From the NCBI RefSeq assembly GCF_017916515.1, contig NZ_JAFMTA010000001.1:1054001-1118000 (forward strand): a DNA stretch of 64,000 nucleotides, given 5' to 3'. This DNA is from Naasia sp. SYSU D00948. Its GTDB lineage: Bacteria > Actinomycetota > Actinomycetes > Actinomycetales > Microbacteriaceae. A program made the translations under genes and the position numbers. The notes below the pieces were generated by a model. The model worked only from the letters and a program-made list of their open reading frames with translations. It ran no database searches and was not told where the DNA came from. Positions 36,976 through 44,070 of the stretch are shown in pieces; position 1 is the stretch's first letter, and the number at the start of each line of letters is the position of its first letter.

Positions 36976-37482
36976 ATGGCTGAGTACGACGTCGTCATCG
37001 AGATCCCCAAGGGGAGCCGCAACAAGTACGAGGTCGACCACGAGACGGGGCGGGTGTACCTCGACCGCGTCCTCTTCACGAGCTTCGTCTACCCCGTCGA
37101 CTACGGCTTCTTCGAGGACACGCTGGGCGGCGACGGCGACCCGCTCGACGCGCTCGTGCTGCTCGAGTACCCGGTCTTCCCGGGCGTGGGCGTGAAGGTC
37201 CGCCCCGTCGGCGTGCTCAAGATGAGCGACGAGGCCGGCATGGACGAGAAGATCGTCGCCGTCCCCTACAAGGACCCGCGCTGGACGCACATCCAGGACC
37301 TCGACGACGTCCCGCAGCAGACGCGCAACGAGTTCGAGCACTTCTTCGCCCGCTACAAGGACCTCGAGCCCGGCAAGTGGGTCAAGGTCGAGGGCTGGGA
37401 GGGCGCCGAGGCCGCCGAGCGCCTCGTCGTGGAGGCGCAGGAGCGCTACCGCCAGACCGGCGGCCACGTCCCCGGCAACTGA
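36976..37482 (+). CDS. ppa: Inorganic pyrophosphatase (family I)
   Basis: A 168-residue soluble pyrophosphatase with the family I signature [20 protein letters not shown] supplying the magnesium-binding aspartates, and [13 protein letters not shown] near the N-terminus. It hydrolyses pyrophosphate made in biosynthesis. ATG at 36976 follows AGGAGAG; the leader from the shared tilS promoter is about 55 bases. Confidence 0.97.
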   Translation: MAEYDVVIEIPKGSRNKYEVDHETGRVYLDRVLFTSFVYPVDYGFFEDTLGGDGDPLDALVLLEYPVFPGVGVKVRPVGVLKMSDEAGMDEKIVAVPYKDPRWTHIQDLDDVPQQTRNEFEHFFARYKDLEPGKWVKVEGWEGAEAAERLVVEAQERYRQTGGHVPGN

Positions 37483-37504
37483 CGCTTCCCCCCTCCCTCC
37501 CCCG

Positions 37505-37647
37505 CTCAGCAGGAGGGTCCCTCTCGCTCAGCAGGAAGGTCGGTACCTCAGCAGGAGAAGAACGTGCGTTTCCGCCTGCTCAGGTACCGGTCTGCCTGCT
37601 GAGCGGAAGCTACCCGTCTGCTGAGCGGATGCGAGGTTCCTGCTGAG
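37505..37647. repeat. Seven-copy CTCAGCAGG array, quasi-palindromic
   Basis: CTCAGCAGG occurs on the plus strand at 37505, 37527 and 37547. The complement CCTGCTGAG (or one-base variants) occurs at 37575, 37595, 37617 and 37639. Spacings are 20-22 bases, about two helical turns. The three copies on each side can pair as one long imperfect hairpin; the innermost pair extends to CGGTACCT/AGGTACCG with one mismatch. The array fills the gap between convergent ppa and the NlpC/P60 gene and may act as terminator, protein-binding array or REP-like element. Confidence 0.8.
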
Positions 37648-37663
37648 CGAGCGGGTGGCGGCA

Positions 37664-39190
37664 TCAGGCGCCGGGACGGGCCACGTAGGCGACCCGGTCG
37701 CCGTTGCGGACCGGGACCTCGCGGACCGGGACGCCCGCGTACGGGGCCTCGACCATCATCCCGCCGCCCGTGTAGAGCGTCACGTGGTACATGTCGCCGC
37801 CGCCCGAGCTGTAGAAGATCAGGTCGCCCGGCTGGCGCTGCGCGTAGGGCACGAGCCGGCCACGCGCCGCCGCGTAGTTGTACTGGTTCGTCGCCGAGTG
37901 CGTGCCGATGTAGATCCCGGCCGAGGCGTACGCCGCCTTCGTGAGGCCGGAGCAGTCCCACTCGTCGGGCCCGTACCCCGCGAGCCGGTAGCGGTCGCCG
38001 ATCTGGGCGCGCGCGAAGGCGATCGCCGAGGCCGCCGCTCCGGGAGAGGGGGCGGGCGGCGCGGGGACGGCTGGAGCGGGCGGGGGCGGGGGCGGGGGCG
38101 TCCCGCCGCCCGTCGCCGGCGGAGCCGTCGAGCCGCCACCGGAGGTGCCGCCGGTCGCGGGTGGCGGCGGAGGAGTGGTGGCGCCCGAACCGCCGGTCGA
38201 GCCGGTGCCGGTCGAGCCGGTGCCGGTCGAGCCGGTGCCGCTGGAGCCGGAGCCCGGAGAGCCGGAGCCGGTCGATCCCGTGCCGGAGGAGCCTGTGCCG
38301 TTCGAGCCGCTCCCCGACGAGCCCGTCCCCGACGAGCCCGAGCCCGCGGAGCCGCCGGATCCGGATCCGACGGACGGGACGGGGGCCACAGTTCCGCCAC
38401 CGGCTCCCGGGCGCGTTCCGATGAGGCTCTGCCGGTAGGCGGCCTCCGCCTCGGCGGTGGAGTCCTTGAGCAGCGCGAGCTGGGCGTAGAGCTCGCCCTG
38501 TCGCGCCTGCTGCTCGCCGAAGGCGGCCTGAGCCGCCGCCGCCGCCTCGCCCGCCGCGTCGAGCGCCTCCTCCGCCTCCCGCGCCAGCCGCTCGCGCTCG
38601 ATGCGCGCCTCGCGCGCCTGCTCACCGAGCGAGTCCGCAAGGTTGCGATCGCTGAGGGCGGCGGCGTAGATCGTCCGCGACTGCTCGCTGAGCTTGCCCA
38701 TCGCCGTGAGCTGGTCGAGCAGCCCCTCCGCCTTCGCGTCGAGCGCGAGGTTCAGACCGAGGTCGCCGCCCGCCGTCCGGGACAGGTGGGCCGCGATGAG
38801 GCCCGCGCGCATCTTCGAGATCGAGGCCCGCTGCTCCGCATCGGCCGACGCCTCCACGAGCTCCTCCTCACGAGAGGTGGCCTTCAGGAAGCCGTCGTGC
38901 GCGAGGCGGAACCGCTCGTCCGCGATCTGCTGCCGTCGCCCGGCGTCCGCGGCGGCGTTCTCGAGGCCCGTCAGCAGCTCGTCGATCGCGTCGATCTCGG
39001 CCTGCGTCGCCGCCTCGTCGCGCTTCGCGTCCTGGATCTCCTCCCAGGAGGGGTAGTCCGGCGCCGCCTCGGCGCTCACGACCCCGACCGACGCGGTCAC
39101 GGCGCCGATGGCGACGGCGGAGAGCGCCATCTCGGGCCGGAGGACCCTGCTGCGCCGCAGCGGCCAGCGGCGCTCAGCCAAGCGGCGCAC
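37664..39190 (-). CDS. Secreted NlpC/P60 peptidoglycan endopeptidase
   Basis: A 508-residue exported hydrolase. A signal peptide (to about residue 43) is followed by a long coiled coil (about 45-250), a low-complexity Gly/Ser/Thr/Pro linker (about 265-385) and a C-terminal NlpC/P60 domain with catalytic Cys in DEWDCSGLTKAAY and His in MYHVTLYTGGG. It resembles RipA-type hydrolases that cut stem peptides at division. The GTG start at 39190 overlaps the stop of the upstream M23 gene by 17 bases, so both are co-expressed. The mature N-terminus (APDYPSWEEIQDAKRDE) is closely similar to that of the M23 protein. Confidence 0.9.
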   Translation of the reverse strand: MRRLAERRWPLRRSRVLRPEMALSAVAIGAVTASVGVVSAEAAPDYPSWEEIQDAKRDEAATQAEIDAIDELLTGLENAAADAGRRQQIADERFRLAHDGFLKATSREEELVEASADAEQRASISKMRAGLIAAHLSRTAGGDLGLNLALDAKAEGLLDQLTAMGKLSEQSRTIYAAALSDRNLADSLGEQAREARIERERLAREAEEALDAAGEAAAAAQAAFGEQQARQGELYAQLALLKDSTAEAEAAYRQSLIGTRPGAGGGTVAPVPSVGSGSGGSAGSGSSGTGSSGSGSNGTGSSGTGSTGSGSPGSGSSGTGSTGTGSTGTGSTGGSGATTPPPPPATGGTSGGGSTAPPATGGGTPPPPPPPAPAVPAPPAPSPGAAASAIAFARAQIGDRYRLAGYGPDEWDCSGLTKAAYASAGIYIGTHSATNQYNYAAARGRLVPYAQRQPGDLIFYSSGGGDMYHVTLYTGGGMMVEAPYAGVPVREVPVRNGDRVAYVARPGA

Positions 39191-40460
39191 CGCGCGCGCT
39201 CATGAACGGCACCGGGTCGATCTGGCTTCCGTCGACGCGGACCTCGTAGTGCAGGTGGCATCCGGTCGAGGCACCGGTGCTTCCGACGGCCGCGATGACC
39301 TGACCCGCGGAGACCTGGTCGCCGACGCGGACGTAGGTGCCGCCGTTCTGGATGTGTGCGTAGCCGGTGCTGACGCCGTCCCCGTGGCGGATGAGGACCC
39401 AGTTCCCGTAGGTGCCGAGAGGGCCCGCGTACTGCACCGTGCCGCCGGTGGCGGCGTAGATGTTCGAGCCGCAGGAGGCGCCGATATCGGTGCCGCCGTG
39501 GATGGGGTTCGCGCCGGCGGGCCGTCCCGGGCGAGGACCGTAGTGGTCGGTGATGCGGCCGGCGGCGGGCTTCGCCCAGCCCTGCGAGCTCAGCTGGCCG
39601 CGGTCGCGGGAGCTGCTGGCCCCACCGCCGCCGCCGCTGCTGGCCGCGGCAGCCGCGCGCCGTGCGGCCTCGGCACGCGCGGCCTCCTCGGCCGCCTTGC
39701 GCCGCGCCTCCACGCCCGCCTGGTAGGCGGCGGTCGTCTGGGCGGTCACGTCCCGGAGCGCGGCGAGCTGCTGCTCGAGCACGATGTTGAGGTCCTCCTG
39801 CTCGGCGAGCACCTGCTGGGCGGCCTCGTTGGCGGCGATCGCCTCCTGCATCAGCCGCTCGGCCTCGACCCGGAGCTTCTCGCGCTCGTCGCGGGCGACC
39901 TCCGCCTGATCCGTCAGGGACTGCGCGGTGTTCTGCGCGGCCAGCGCGGCGGCATAGACACCCTCGTTGATCTGGGTGAGCTTGCTCGCCTGGCCGAGGC
40001 GGGCGAGGAGCTCGTCCGCTCCCCCGTCGCTCTCGAGGAACAGGTTCGCGCTCAGCTCGGCGCCGCCACCGGAGCGGTACAGCTGGGCGGCGAGCATGCC
40101 GGCCCGCGCGTTGGCGGTCTCGGCCTCGGCGGCGCTCTGATCGGCCTCGGCCTGGAGCTGGTTGGCCTTGTAGTCGGCGGCGTCGAACGCGTTCTGGGCG
40201 GCCTGGTACTCGGCGCCCCGCTGCTCGGCGACGGCCTGCGTCTCGGCGACCTTGCGCTGCGACTCGGCGATGAGCCCCTCGATGCGCGCGATCTCGGCCG
40301 CCTTCGCGGATTCGTTCTTCTTCGCGGCCTCGACGTCCTGCCAGGTCGGGTAGTCGACGGCCCACGCCGGAGACGCCACCCCGCCGACGACCGCGGCGAG
40401 GACGACGACTACTGCAGCACCGAAACGGCGCGCTGATGCACCTCTGCTCACCCCGATCAC
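39174..40460 (-). CDS. Secreted M23 (LytM-type) peptidase with coiled coil
   Basis: A 428-residue exported protein: signal peptide (about residues 1-35, cleaved after SPAWA), coiled coil (about 40-270) and a C-terminal M23 domain with zinc ligands in NPIHGGTDIG and CHLHYEVR, so it looks catalytically complete. It belongs to the EnvC/NlpD-like group of coiled-coil LytM proteins. Two GTG starts are possible (40460 or 40451); the second has GGGGTG at better spacing. Gene order with the NlpC/P60 hydrolase suggests joint action in cell separation. Confidence 0.9.
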   Translation of the reverse strand: MIGVSRGASARRFGAAVVVVLAAVVGGVASPAWAVDYPTWQDVEAAKKNESAKAAEIARIEGLIAESQRKVAETQAVAEQRGAEYQAAQNAFDAADYKANQLQAEADQSAAEAETANARAGMLAAQLYRSGGGAELSANLFLESDGGADELLARLGQASKLTQINEGVYAAALAAQNTAQSLTDQAEVARDEREKLRVEAERLMQEAIAANEAAQQVLAEQEDLNIVLEQQLAALRDVTAQTTAAYQAGVEARRKAAEEAARAEAARRAAAAASSGGGGGASSSRDRGQLSSQGWAKPAAGRITDHYGPRPGRPAGANPIHGGTDIGASCGSNIYAATGGTVQYAGPLGTYGNWVLIRHGDGVSTGYAHIQNGGTYVRVGDQVSAGQVIAAVGSTGASTGCHLHYEVRVDGSQIDPVPFMSARGAPLG

Positions 40461-40564
40461 CCCGCTTCCAGTCAACCTTCGAGAGCCGATCGACGGTAAC
40501 TCCCCGTTCACGGGGCACGCGTCGGAGGACCCGGCGCGGCGCGATCGGCGGCATCGCCCTCGGA

Positions 40565-40594
40565 TTGGGCGAGAACACCATCCTGCCCTATGCT
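40565..40594 (+). promoter_or_regulatory. Probable promoter of the tRNA cluster
   Basis: TTGGGC (40565-40570) and TATGCT (40589-40594) are 18 bases apart and stand about 30 bases before tRNA-Glu, as expected for a stable-RNA promoter. Confidence 0.5.
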
Positions 40595-40622
40595 TGACCG
40601 TCGTTGAGTTCTCACGGGATTC

Positions 40623-40695
40623 GGCCCCATCGTCTAGTGGCCTAGGACGTCGCCCTTTCACGGCGGTAACACGGGTTCGAATCCCGTTGGGGTCA
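40623..40695 (+). tRNA. tRNA-Glu (anticodon TTC)
   Basis: A 73-base tRNA with acceptor GGCCCCA/TGGGGTC (one G-U pair), discriminator A, anticodon loop CTTTCAC giving TTC, and T-arm ACGGG-TTCGAAT-CCCGT. The CCA end is not encoded. Confidence 0.96.
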
Positions 40696-40729
40696 CAGGC
40701 CCTAGACTGAGAACCACACAACAGAACAT

Positions 40730-40803
40730 GGCCCTGTAGCGCAGTTGGTTAGCGTGCCGCCCTGTCACGGCGGAGGTCGCGGGTTCAAGTCCCGTCAGGG
40801 TCG
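40730..40803 (+). tRNA. tRNA-Asp (anticodon GTC)
   Basis: A 74-base tRNA with acceptor GGCCCTG/CAGGGTC, discriminator G, and anticodon stem CCGCC/GGCGG around loop CTGTCAC (GTC). CCA is not encoded. Confidence 0.96.
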
Positions 40804-40850
40804 CGAGATGCGGCGAGAGCCGCGTTCACGCGTCGGGCATCCCGGCACTC

Positions 40851-40926
40851 GGCTCTGTAGCTCAGTTGGTAGAGCGCACGACTGAAAATCGTGAGGTCAC
40901 GGGATCGACGCCCGTCGGAGCCACCA
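40851..40926 (+). tRNA. tRNA-Phe (anticodon GAA)
   Basis: A 76-base tRNA including encoded CCA. Acceptor GGCTCTG/CGGAGCC, anticodon stem CACGA/TCGTG with loop CTGAAAA (GAA). The T-loop reads ATCGACG, so position 54 is A instead of the near-universal T. Confidence 0.95.
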
Positions 40927-40928
40927 GA

Positions 40929-40952
40929 AGAAGCCCGGTTCGCCGGGCTTCT
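40929..40952 (+). terminator. Terminator of the tRNA cluster
   Basis: A perfect 10-bp stem, AGAAGCCCGG and CCGGGCTTCT, with a TTCG loop, begins two bases after the CCA of tRNA-Phe and is followed by CCC. This is the strongest simple hairpin in the window. Confidence 0.85.
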
Positions 40953-41353
40953 CCCATGTCAGCCGGAGGTCCGGCGACGCTGAGCCGTGATGATCGACCG
41001 GCATCTTCCTGCTGGACGTTGAGGCGGCCTTGCAGCTGCAGCTGGGGGCGGTTGTCGGAGGCAGCGCCGGCGCACAACGCGACAGCCTCGTTCGTTCTCG
41101 TACTCGGATGCGCTCGCGGGCTCGCTCACGCGAGACTGCTACGTGCGCGTTCGGGGCCGGGGGCACGACCTGGCGGACCGCGTCGCCGAATCCGCCCTCT
41201 CCGTCACCTGACGGCCACCAACCGCCACCTGGCTATGCCCGTCCTGGTTTGCGCATCCGTCGTTCGGTCAGGGTGCGGAGGACGCCCGGAGGCTCGTGAC
41301 CCCAGGAGTCGGCGAGGTCGCGCCGCTGTCTCCAGGTCAGGTGCGGTCGGTCG
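40953..41353. other. Gene-free stretch after the tRNA cluster
   Basis: About 400 bases between the tRNA terminator and the DUF4230-like gene hold no open frame with a credible start, ribosome site or family match. No integrase, direct repeat of the tRNA end or insertion sequence was found. Confidence 0.5.
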
Positions 41354-42010
41354 TCATCCCGCGAACTCGAATTCGAGCGTGATGGCGGGGTCGATGGCGG
41401 TGATGATGCCCGAGTAGAAGACGCGCGCCTGCTCTTCGAGGACGGGACGGAAGCCGTCGAGGTGCGAGTCCACCGCCTCGGCAGTGAGCACCTGCTCGAT
41501 GACCTCGAACTTGTCGATCTCGGGCGTTGTCCAGCTGAGGATGCCGTTCTCCTCCTTCGCGATCGAGACGTCGGGATTCTCGTACCCGAGGAAGGCGAAG
41601 GCCGGGATCGAGACGAGGTAGGCGTTGTCGCCGGTCCTGGTGATGGACACGTCCCCGCCCTCCACGCCGAACTTGGCGTCGTACTCGTAGCGCAGCAACA
41701 TCGCCCTCTCACTGCCGGGCACAGTGAACAGCCCGAACACATCGAGGCCGTCGCCGCGCTCCTCGATGACGTCGGTGACTCCGGCGGTCACCAGGATGAC
41801 CTGCTCCTCGCGGGTGATCGAGCGGATCACCTGTGTGTCGCGCGACTCCGCCGCGCCGAGGAACTTGCCCACGGTGAGACCGGCGAAGGCGGTTGCGGCC
41901 AGGAGCAGGAGCACAAGAACGACGAGCAGGATCTTCGCCCATACGGGAGTCTGCCTCGCGAGCTTGGGCGCGGACGGGGTCGCCGAAGGCGGCGAGGCCG
42001 TAGTCGTCAT
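41354..42010 (-). CDS. DUF4230-like membrane-anchored protein
   Basis: A 218-residue protein: a Thr/Pro/Ala-rich cytoplasmic start, one membrane helix (about 25-48) and an extracytoplasmic domain of about 165 residues (VIRSITREEQVILVTAGVTDV, LLRYEYDAKFGVEGGDV, FEVIEQVLTAEAVDSHLDG). The pattern fits DUF4230, a family of unknown function. The gene stands alone, with about 140 bases to the reductase gene upstream. Confidence 0.6.
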   Translation of the reverse strand: MTTTASPPSATPSAPKLARQTPVWAKILLVVLVLLLLAATAFAGLTVGKFLGAAESRDTQVIRSITREEQVILVTAGVTDVIEERGDGLDVFGLFTVPGSERAMLLRYEYDAKFGVEGGDVSITRTGDNAYLVSIPAFAFLGYENPDVSIAKEENGILSWTTPEIDKFEVIEQVLTAEAVDSHLDGFRPVLEEQARVFYSGIITAIDPAITLEFEFAG

Positions 42011-42152
42011 GCGATGCTGTCCCCCAGGTGCATGCGGCGATGTGCCGCGTGAAATCTATCCGTTCACGGCGCCGCTCACGTTGGGCGCGCTCATGACGGC
42101 CGCACCGGTGCGCTGGCGAACGCCGAGCGGCAGCTGCAGCTGCAGCAGCGGA

Positions 42153-43391
42153 TCAGGCCGGCTCTCCGATCGCGACATGCCCGTAGCGGGACACTTCCTC
42201 CCGGAACTTCATGACCTCGGAGCGCATTCCGATGCCGCAGACGCCGACCATGCGCGCGCCGACGAAGTAGCCGTACACGCACTCGCCGTCGGTCCGCCCC
42301 GCCAGCAGCTCCATTCGGTCCGCCAGGGCGGGCAGCCCGTAGGCGAGGAGGTGGATGTCGTACTGGTCGCTCCAGAAGGACGGAACCGGGGCGAACCGCT
42401 CCGCGATCGCCGCATCCACGTCGGGATCCTCGGCCAGCTGCATCGCGAGGATCCGGCTGGCCCTCTTGGCCGTCTCGGTCGGGATGTTCCAGTGCTCGAT
42501 CGACGCAGGGACGTCTCCGTAGATCGCGTTCGGGAAGCGGGCGACGTCCCCGACGGCGAAGACGTCGACCCAGGGGCGTCCGTCGGCTCGCAGCACGCGC
42601 ATCGCCGAGTCCGTGCGCAGGCCCTGGTCCACGTCCACGTCGTTCCCGTGGAGCCACTCCGTGTTGTGCAGGGACCCGATCGCCTCGACGAGCACCTGGC
42701 AGGCGACCTCCGACCCGTCCGCGAGTCGCACGCCCTCAACTGCGTCCTGTCCCAGGGCTTCAGCGACGTGGGTCCCCAGGCGGAAGCGGACGCCGTGCGC
42801 CTCGTGACGGCGCATGAGCTCCTCGGCGAGCGCCGGCCCCAGGGGTCCGAGCATCGGGAGCTTCCCGGAGCCGACGACGGTCACCTCGCATCCGAGCTGC
42901 CGAGCGGTCGCCGCCACCTCGCATCCGACGAAGCCCGAGCCGGCGATCACGACCTGCGTGCCGGGGGTCAAGGCGTCGCTCAGGGCGCCGGCGTCATCGA
43001 GGGTGCGCAGTGCGAACGTCCCGGCCAGCCCCTCCGTGCGAGCGGACAGCCGCTTGGGCCGGAGCCCCGTCGCCACGATGAGCGCCCGGTAGGGCACCTC
43101 CGTCCCGTCCGCGGTGCGGACGAGCCGCCTCTCGAGGTCCGCCGACGCGATGCGCGTGCCCAGTCGCCAATCGACGTCCGCCGTCGCCGCCCGCTGGGGA
43201 AAGGCGACGGACGCGTGCGTCACGTCTCCTCCTCCGAGGACGTCCTTCGACAGGGGAGGTCGGTTGTACGGCGCGTGCGGCTCGTCGCCGAAGACGGTGA
43301 TCGGGCCGGCGTACCCGGACCGCCGGAGCGCTTCAGCGCTTCGCAGACCTCCGAGCGATGCTCCGACGATGACTACGGGCAGGAGGCCCAC
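42153..43391 (-). CDS. FAD-dependent ferredoxin reductase
   Basis: A 412-residue NAD(P)H:ferredoxin oxidoreductase of the rubredoxin/putidaredoxin reductase family. It has the FAD-binding VIVGASLGGLRSAEALRRSG, the PPLSKD motif, ALIVATGLRP, the second GxGxxG (VVIAGSGFVGCEVAATA) for NAD(P)H, and DVFAVGDVARF. It passes electrons to the small ferredoxin encoded just upstream. GTG at 43391 lies downstream of the GGGAGG that also ends the ferredoxin gene; only eight bases separate the two genes. Confidence 0.9.
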   Translation of the reverse strand: MGLLPVVIVGASLGGLRSAEALRRSGYAGPITVFGDEPHAPYNRPPLSKDVLGGGDVTHASVAFPQRAATADVDWRLGTRIASADLERRLVRTADGTEVPYRALIVATGLRPKRLSARTEGLAGTFALRTLDDAGALSDALTPGTQVVIAGSGFVGCEVAATARQLGCEVTVVGSGKLPMLGPLGPALAEELMRRHEAHGVRFRLGTHVAEALGQDAVEGVRLADGSEVACQVLVEAIGSLHNTEWLHGNDVDVDQGLRTDSAMRVLRADGRPWVDVFAVGDVARFPNAIYGDVPASIEHWNIPTETAKRASRILAMQLAEDPDVDAAIAERFAPVPSFWSDQYDIHLLAYGLPALADRMELLAGRTDGECVYGYFVGARMVGVCGIGMRSEVMKFREEVSRYGHVAIGEPA

Positions 43392-43399
43392 CTCAGCGC

Positions 43400-43597
43400 C
43401 TACCTCCCGGAGACCAGTGAGATCGCCTGCATCGGGCACACGTCGATCGCGGCCTCGACGTTCTCCAGCTCGGAGTCGTCGACCACCGGGGTGTACTCCA
43501 TCTCGTCCTTGGCATTGAGGACGAACACGTTCGGGGCTTCGAGGACGCACTGCCCGAAGTTCTGACACTGCGTCCGATCAACGTCGACCTTCAACAT
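43400..43597 (-). CDS. 3Fe-4S type ferredoxin (P450 redox partner type)
   Basis: A 65-residue ferredoxin with three cysteines, Cys11, Cys17 and Cys54 (CQNFGQC ... DVCP), the CxxxxxC-n-CP spacing of 3Fe-4S ferredoxins that serve cytochromes P450 in actinobacteria. Residue 14, the variable position thought to affect cluster properties, is Phe. No P450 gene is in the window, so its final acceptor is elsewhere. Confidence 0.9.
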   Translation of the reverse strand: MLKVDVDRTQCQNFGQCVLEAPNVFVLNAKDEMEYTPVVDDSELENVEAAIDVCPMQAISLVSGR

Positions 43598-43773
43598 CTG
43601 GGACCTCCGTAACTCGATGAGCGCAAGGACGATCGTGCCACGGGTTGTCCGACAGGGCTCTGAAGAGGCCGACCGGCCGCCACGGTCATGGCACGCGCAT
43701 GGTCGACAGCACCGGCCGTGTGCCCCGTTCTCGGGCTGTCAGTGCGCCTCCGCGCGCCCGTAGGGTCGGCGCC

Positions 43774-44055
43774 ATGGGGGAAGTTCTCGTGGTGCCGCGC
43801 GCCCGGAATGCCGAGCTCGCCGACGACGCGACCGCGCGCTGGACCATGCCGGCTGCCGGCCACGCCGCCTCCGGCGCCTCCCCCGTGAGGAGAGCCCTCC
43901 GGATCGCGCTGATCGCCGCTGCGGTCCTGCTGCTGGCGACGGTCTTCCGGGGCTGGCTCCTCACCGCGCTCGTCGTGACCGTGGTGTGCGCTCCACTGGT
44001 GCTTCTGCCGATGCGCCGAGCCTCCGGAAGGACCGGGCCGCGGCGGACGCCGTGA
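43774..44055 (+). CDS. Small membrane protein, unknown
   Basis: A 93-residue protein with two adjacent hydrophobic helices (ALRIALIAAAVLLLATVFRG and LLTALVVTVVCAPLVLLP) after a polar N-terminus. TAGGGT (43761-43766) ends seven bases before the ATG with no ribosome site between, supporting this start and a leaderless message. No family was recognised. Confidence 0.6.
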   Translation: MGEVLVVPRARNAELADDATARWTMPAAGHAASGASPVRRALRIALIAAAVLLLATVFRGWLLTALVVTVVCAPLVLLPMRRASGRTGPRRTP

Positions 44056-44070
44056 CGCCCGCCGCCGCCG

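Noticed and set aside
37505-37647. CRISPR array
   Set aside because: The motif is nine bases, changes strand midway, has spacers of only 11-13 bases, and no cas genes are present.
40461-40620. Cyclic di-AMP (ydaO-type) riboswitch upstream of the M23 peptidase
   Set aside because: Such riboswitches often precede actinobacterial wall hydrolases, but the conserved GGGGGAACC-like and GAATC-like blocks are not found here.
41233-41356. Protein-like stretch on the minus strand (LTWRQRRDLADSWGHEPP) just past the DUF4230-like gene
   Set aside because: It has no start codon of its own with a ribosome site and is only an extension of an out-of-frame reading of the upstream gene. It might be a decayed remnant, but evidence is too thin.
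40862-41417. Short open frames running through tRNA-Phe on both strands (for example one containing EVTGSTPVGATRR)
   Set aside because: These are translations of the tRNA gene itself, a common false annotation.
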